Origin: Stramenopiles sp. TOSAG23-3
Taxonomy: Eukaryota > Sar
Length of the DNA: 64,000 nucleotides
Direction: 5' to 3'
Assembly: GCA_900128585.1 (NCBI GenBank)
Contig: LT642146.1
Span: forward strand, 24,336 to 88,335
This document shows positions 60,845 through 64,000 of the stretch, in pieces. The notes under the pieces are model-generated. The model had not been told where the DNA came from. It saw only the letters and a program-made list of their open reading frames with translations, and did not search any database. Made by a program: the position numbers and the translations under genes. The number at the start of each line of letters is the position of its first letter. The stretch's first letter is position 1.

Positions 60845-62725
60845 TTAGGCCTTGCATTTGAGTTTGTAACTATCCAATGCTTTCACACCGTCCGCCCTCA
60901 AGTGATTTTTGTACGACGTGATGCCACCATCTTGTTTCCAGGGTTTGATTGATTTATTATCGCAAACCCAAATTTCGTCTGCTACTTGTGAAAGCAGCCT
61001 GAAATCGTGCGAAACTAGAACCATACCACCCTGGAACTTGTTGATAGCATCGGCCAAAGAGTTAATACACTCCATATCCAAATGGTTGGTAGGTTCGTCA
61101 AGCATGATGATATGGGGCCGCTCGAGCGCCAAAATGCAGAAAACAACGCGTGTTTTAAGCCCGTCACTCATGGTCGACATTTTCATCTGCTGGCGGTCCC
61201 CTTCGATGCCATACGAACCCAAAATCCCTCGCCATTGCTCTACTTCGGGGTTGATCTTATTCCCATCGTTACTGTACGGCGGACAAACGCCGTCCTTGTA
61301 CACTTCCATGACATAATCTAACGGATTCATGTTCATGTCAAGCTGGTCTTCGGAGTGCTGGTTGTAGTACGCAATCTTCAAGTGGGAGTGGCGGCTGATT
61401 TCTCCTTCGCAAGGAATTAGCTCACCGATCATTAGCTTCAACAGCGTCGATTTTCCCGCCCCATTGGGGCCAACCAGGGCGACACGGGAATCACTGTCGA
61501 TGCCGAAATCAAGATTACTGTACAAGTAATCTTCCTTTTTGCCGGAGTAGGAGAACGAGACGTTTTTAAACGCCATCACGGGCGGCGGAAGCTGCCCACA
61601 GTTCGGCCATTTGAACCGGTAAACTGACTCAATGTGTGGTGCCTGGATCAGGCCGGCTTCGATCATTTTGTCAATAATCTTTTGCTTACTCTGGGCTTGC
61701 TTCACTAGATTAGAGTACGTACCGCAAGTTCTGATAAAGTGCTGCAGCCGCTGAATGTCATCTTGCTGCTTTCTGTACTGCTTCAGCTGTTGGGTTTCCT
61801 TCTCCTTCTTCGTCTTTACGAACGTGTCGTAATTTCCTCCCCAGACCAGAAGCTTCGAATCGTGCGTTAACTCCATGATATTGGTGCATACCGTGTTGAG
61901 AAACTCCTGGGAGTGAGATATGACAATTAGGGTCTTCTTGTACCTAGACAAAAAGTCCTCCAACCAAATGCATGCCCCAAGATCTAAATGGTTCGTAGGC
62001 TCGTCCAGCAAGAGCAAAGAGGGCTGCAGGAGCAGTGCTTGGGCCAGGGCCACCCGCATTCGCCATCCTCCACTCATGTCTTTCGTTGACCGGTGCATCA
62101 TGGGCTGGCTGAAACCCAAACCGAAAAGCAGTTCCCCGGCCCTGGCTTCTAGCGTGGCAAGGTCTTGTTCGTCCAATTCTTCGCAAATATCAAGGATTCG
62201 CTGGGACTCCGGGTCCTCCTCCATGAGTGCCTCCATTTCGTCTTCCAAGTGCCTGACCTTGTCCATCACGATGTTCATTACGGACTCCATTGCAGTGGTG
62301 TCGCTGGGCTTTGCCTCCGTGTCCAGATGGTAAATATCAATGGTCTCTGGGATCGGTAGTTCCCCAGACGCAAGGACCTTGAGAAGCGTGGACTTTCCAC
62401 TACCGTTGCGCCCGATCAAGCCGTACCGGCGCCCGTAGTTCATGTGCAACTCGGTGTCCTCGACGAGCCTGCGGCCGTGGAGCCCAATCCCAAAGGAGGA
62501 AATTTGTACATCCCTGGAATCTATCCGCGAGTCTAGGACGCCTGTAACAGAGACGTGGTTCATGACGTCATCCGCATCGAGCACCTTCTCCCCAACCTTC
62601 TTTAAGCTCGCTGCCGCGGCACCCAAGATGCCGTCCTCCGCCTTCTCCAGCTTTTCGGCAGCTTTTTTCTTCGCTTCTTGAGCTTTCTTAAACTTGGCCG
62701 CTTTTCCGCGTTTACCTTTCCCCAT
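60845..62725 (-). CDS. ABCF2: ABCF2/Arb1-type soluble ABC ATPase
   Basis: Product of 626 residues starting MGKGKRGKAAKFKKAQE; human ABCF2 is about the same length. It has two ATPase domains and no membrane segments; the yeast relative Arb1 acts in ribosome biogenesis and ribosome rescue. The N-terminus is a basic Lys/Ala extension. Domain 1: Walker A GRNGSGKST (105-113), signature MSGGWRMRVALAQAL, Walker B LLLLDEPTNHLD, then the switch His in LIVISHSQEF. A helical linker follows (KTKKEKETQQLKQYRKQQDD). Domain 2: Walker A GPNGAGKST, signature variant TMSDGLKTRVVFC, Walker B IIMLDEPTNHLD and VLVSHDFRLL. The second signature has Leu where SDGQ is common. Motifs are otherwise intact. Confidence 0.95.
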   Translation of the reverse strand: MGKGKRGKAAKFKKAQEAKKKAAEKLEKAEDGILGAAAASLKKVGEKVLDADDVMNHVSVTGVLDSRIDSRDVQISSFGIGLHGRRLVEDTELHMNYGRRYGLIGRNGSGKSTLLKVLASGELPIPETIDIYHLDTEAKPSDTTAMESVMNIVMDKVRHLEDEMEALMEEDPESQRILDICEELDEQDLATLEARAGELLFGLGFSQPMMHRSTKDMSGGWRMRVALAQALLLQPSLLLLDEPTNHLDLGACIWLEDFLSRYKKTLIVISHSQEFLNTVCTNIMELTHDSKLLVWGGNYDTFVKTKKEKETQQLKQYRKQQDDIQRLQHFIRTCGTYSNLVKQAQSKQKIIDKMIEAGLIQAPHIESVYRFKWPNCGQLPPPVMAFKNVSFSYSGKKEDYLYSNLDFGIDSDSRVALVGPNGAGKSTLLKLMIGELIPCEGEISRHSHLKIAYYNQHSEDQLDMNMNPLDYVMEVYKDGVCPPYSNDGNKINPEVEQWRGILGSYGIEGDRQQMKMSTMSDGLKTRVVFCILALERPHIIMLDEPTNHLDMECINSLADAINKFQGGMVLVSHDFRLLSQVADEIWVCDNKSIKPWKQDGGITSYKNHLRADGVKALDSYKLKCKA

Positions 62726-64000
62726 TGTGTTGTTGGAGTATTATTTTACACTGGGCAGCAATTGAATATATATTACCAAACTTCTTTCTTAAAGTTTAAT
62801 TTTCCTACGTTATGCTGGTATAAATTTACTGAAGCAATTCGTTCCTGCTCGTTTCTTTCCGTTTCTTTTATCGTTAGTGTAGTCGTAGTCGTACGCGCTT
62901 CTTTTCTTTCGTTCAATCTCTCTTAATTTACTGGTCGCTCGCTGCTCGCTGCTCGCTCCTCAATTTCAAGAATCAAAAAAATTTAGTTTCTAATGTCTTT
63001 CTTAAGGATTTGCTATATTTTCTTTAAAATAATTTATTTATCAATTGCAACAATAATACAGTATATAAATGATAATTAATACCATTCCTTTAGTTTTAGT
63101 AAAACCTTACTTATTGAAGAAAACGAAAATGACGCAACAAAACAAAACATTGACATTAAAATGATGAATGAATGAGAGATACTGTAGAAGAAAGAATAAA
63201 TAAAAAAACACAAAAAGTATAGAAATAGCATAGTAAGTTATTATTTATCAAAACAGAGGCGATTTGCCTATTTAAAATATACTATACTACAATTTTGTAT
63301 ACTATTTTTATACAGCAGAAGTATTTTTTCCTTCGATTTTTATTTGGTTTAGTTCTATATAGTACTGTACAGTTATAATAATCACCAGAATTAAAAATGA
63401 TGAAATGGACGAAGGTCAATTCTAAGCCAGAATTTCCGTTTCCAATGTTGTGGTATTGTATTTACTAATATTTATACTTTTATTATATTATTCTATTGTT
63501 GATGAATTATTTCTATGTGATAAACATTCTATTATTTTGTAGGTATAATGTTGAACATATATCCCCTATTTATATAATCTATATAAATACTGTAAGGGAA
63601 TATAGTCGAAAGAGAAGGTGAAAATCCCAAAGTAGCGAAGAAGGGGGAATTCGAGGGAGAGGAGAGAGAGAGAGGCCTGTTTCTTTTTTTTGTAGAACTT
63701 CAAGTCCCTGGTACGGCACCGTATGTGTACTACATTCAGTTCTATTAAAGTTTAAGTATACAAAATATTGTAATATGTAGCGCAAAAGAAGATCCATTTA
63801 TTTCTAAGAAGTAGAAGAAGAAGAAGAAGAAAGAAGAAGAAAAAAGAAGAAGATGAAGAAAGAAGAAGAAGAAGAAAGAAGAAGAAAAAGAAGAAGAAGA
63901 TGAAGAAAGAAGAAGAAGAAGAAAGAAGAAGAAGAAGAAAGAAGAAGAAGAAGAAGAAAGAAGAAGAAGAAGAAGAAGAAAGAAGAAGAAGAAGAAGAAG
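62726..64000. other. AT-rich region ending in GAA microsatellite at window edge
   Basis: ABCF2 promoter followed by gene-free AT-rich DNA. A CTCGCTG repeat lies at 62935-62957 and GA runs near 63656-63675. From 63813 to the end is a (GAA)n/GAAGAAGAAA array that continues past the window. Confidence 0.7.
63813..64000. repeat. GAA microsatellite (runs off window)
   Basis: Almost pure AAG/GAA repeat with occasional extra A and a few GATGAAG interruptions. All-purine on the plus strand. Confidence 0.95.

Overview
The window is nuclear DNA from a eukaryote, almost certainly a flagellated protist with few introns. Nearly every gene is one long open frame of roughly 45-55 percent GC, set in very AT-rich spacers full of simple repeats. 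Clear eukaryotic genes fix the domain of life: CCT epsilon, NOP14, an NSUN2-type tRNA methyltransferase, ABCF2, a multi-bromodomain protein, kelch-BTB, DGAT2 and an ARMT1/DUF89 phosphatase. A MYCBPAP-type protein at the left edge suggests a motile flagellum. Initiator contexts such as GCCACCATGG and CACCACCATG, and ER signal peptides, agree with this. I cannot name the lineage from the sequence alone. No tRNA, rRNA, CRISPR array or operon was seen.

Layout. 1-13.4 kb: a MYCBPAP-phosphoglycerate kinase fusion (5' end cut by the window), a bromodomain protein, a secreted Cys-rich protein, a spacer with a GAAA microsatellite and a 107-N assembly gap, a SUMO-like-domain protein and an EF-hand protein. 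14.8-28.7 kb: a large basic protein of unknown function, a DUF89 phosphatase, an SLC1-type transporter, a broken FG-GAP/haem-peroxidase gene, a DGAT2-type acyltransferase and a low-complexity protein. 28.7-31 kb is a barren AT-rich spacer. 31-45.9 kb: CCT5, NOP14 (frame broken at a 12-base homopolymer), NSUN2 (frame broken with a short missing segment), an ERp29-like lumenal protein, a WW-like membrane protein overlapping tail to tail with a receptor-like Cys-rich/ankyrin protein, and two small genes. 47-62.7 kb: an ABC half transporter, an ankyrin protein, an unknown protein, a bHLH-like protein, a family-16 methyltransferase, kelch-BTB, a second redox-inactive thioredoxin-like lumenal protein and ABCF2. 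The right edge is a long GAA microsatellite.

The genes do not form one pathway; the order looks like ordinary mixed eukaryotic gene order, with neighbours mostly divergent or convergent. Ribosome biogenesis and translation (NOP14, NSUN2, ABCF2, CCT) and the secretory pathway (ERp29-like, Trx-like, GPI-type and receptor-like proteins) are well represented. The most distinctive structure outside genes is a set of short related palindromic elements (cores AATTGGCTGTTATTTA, GGAGCAGATTCA and TTTAAGACTCTC). They sit almost only in spacers between convergent gene ends and look like MITEs or shared 3'-end signals. Three genes have frame breaks; in two of them conserved sequence is also missing, so either assembly error or real decay must be tested.
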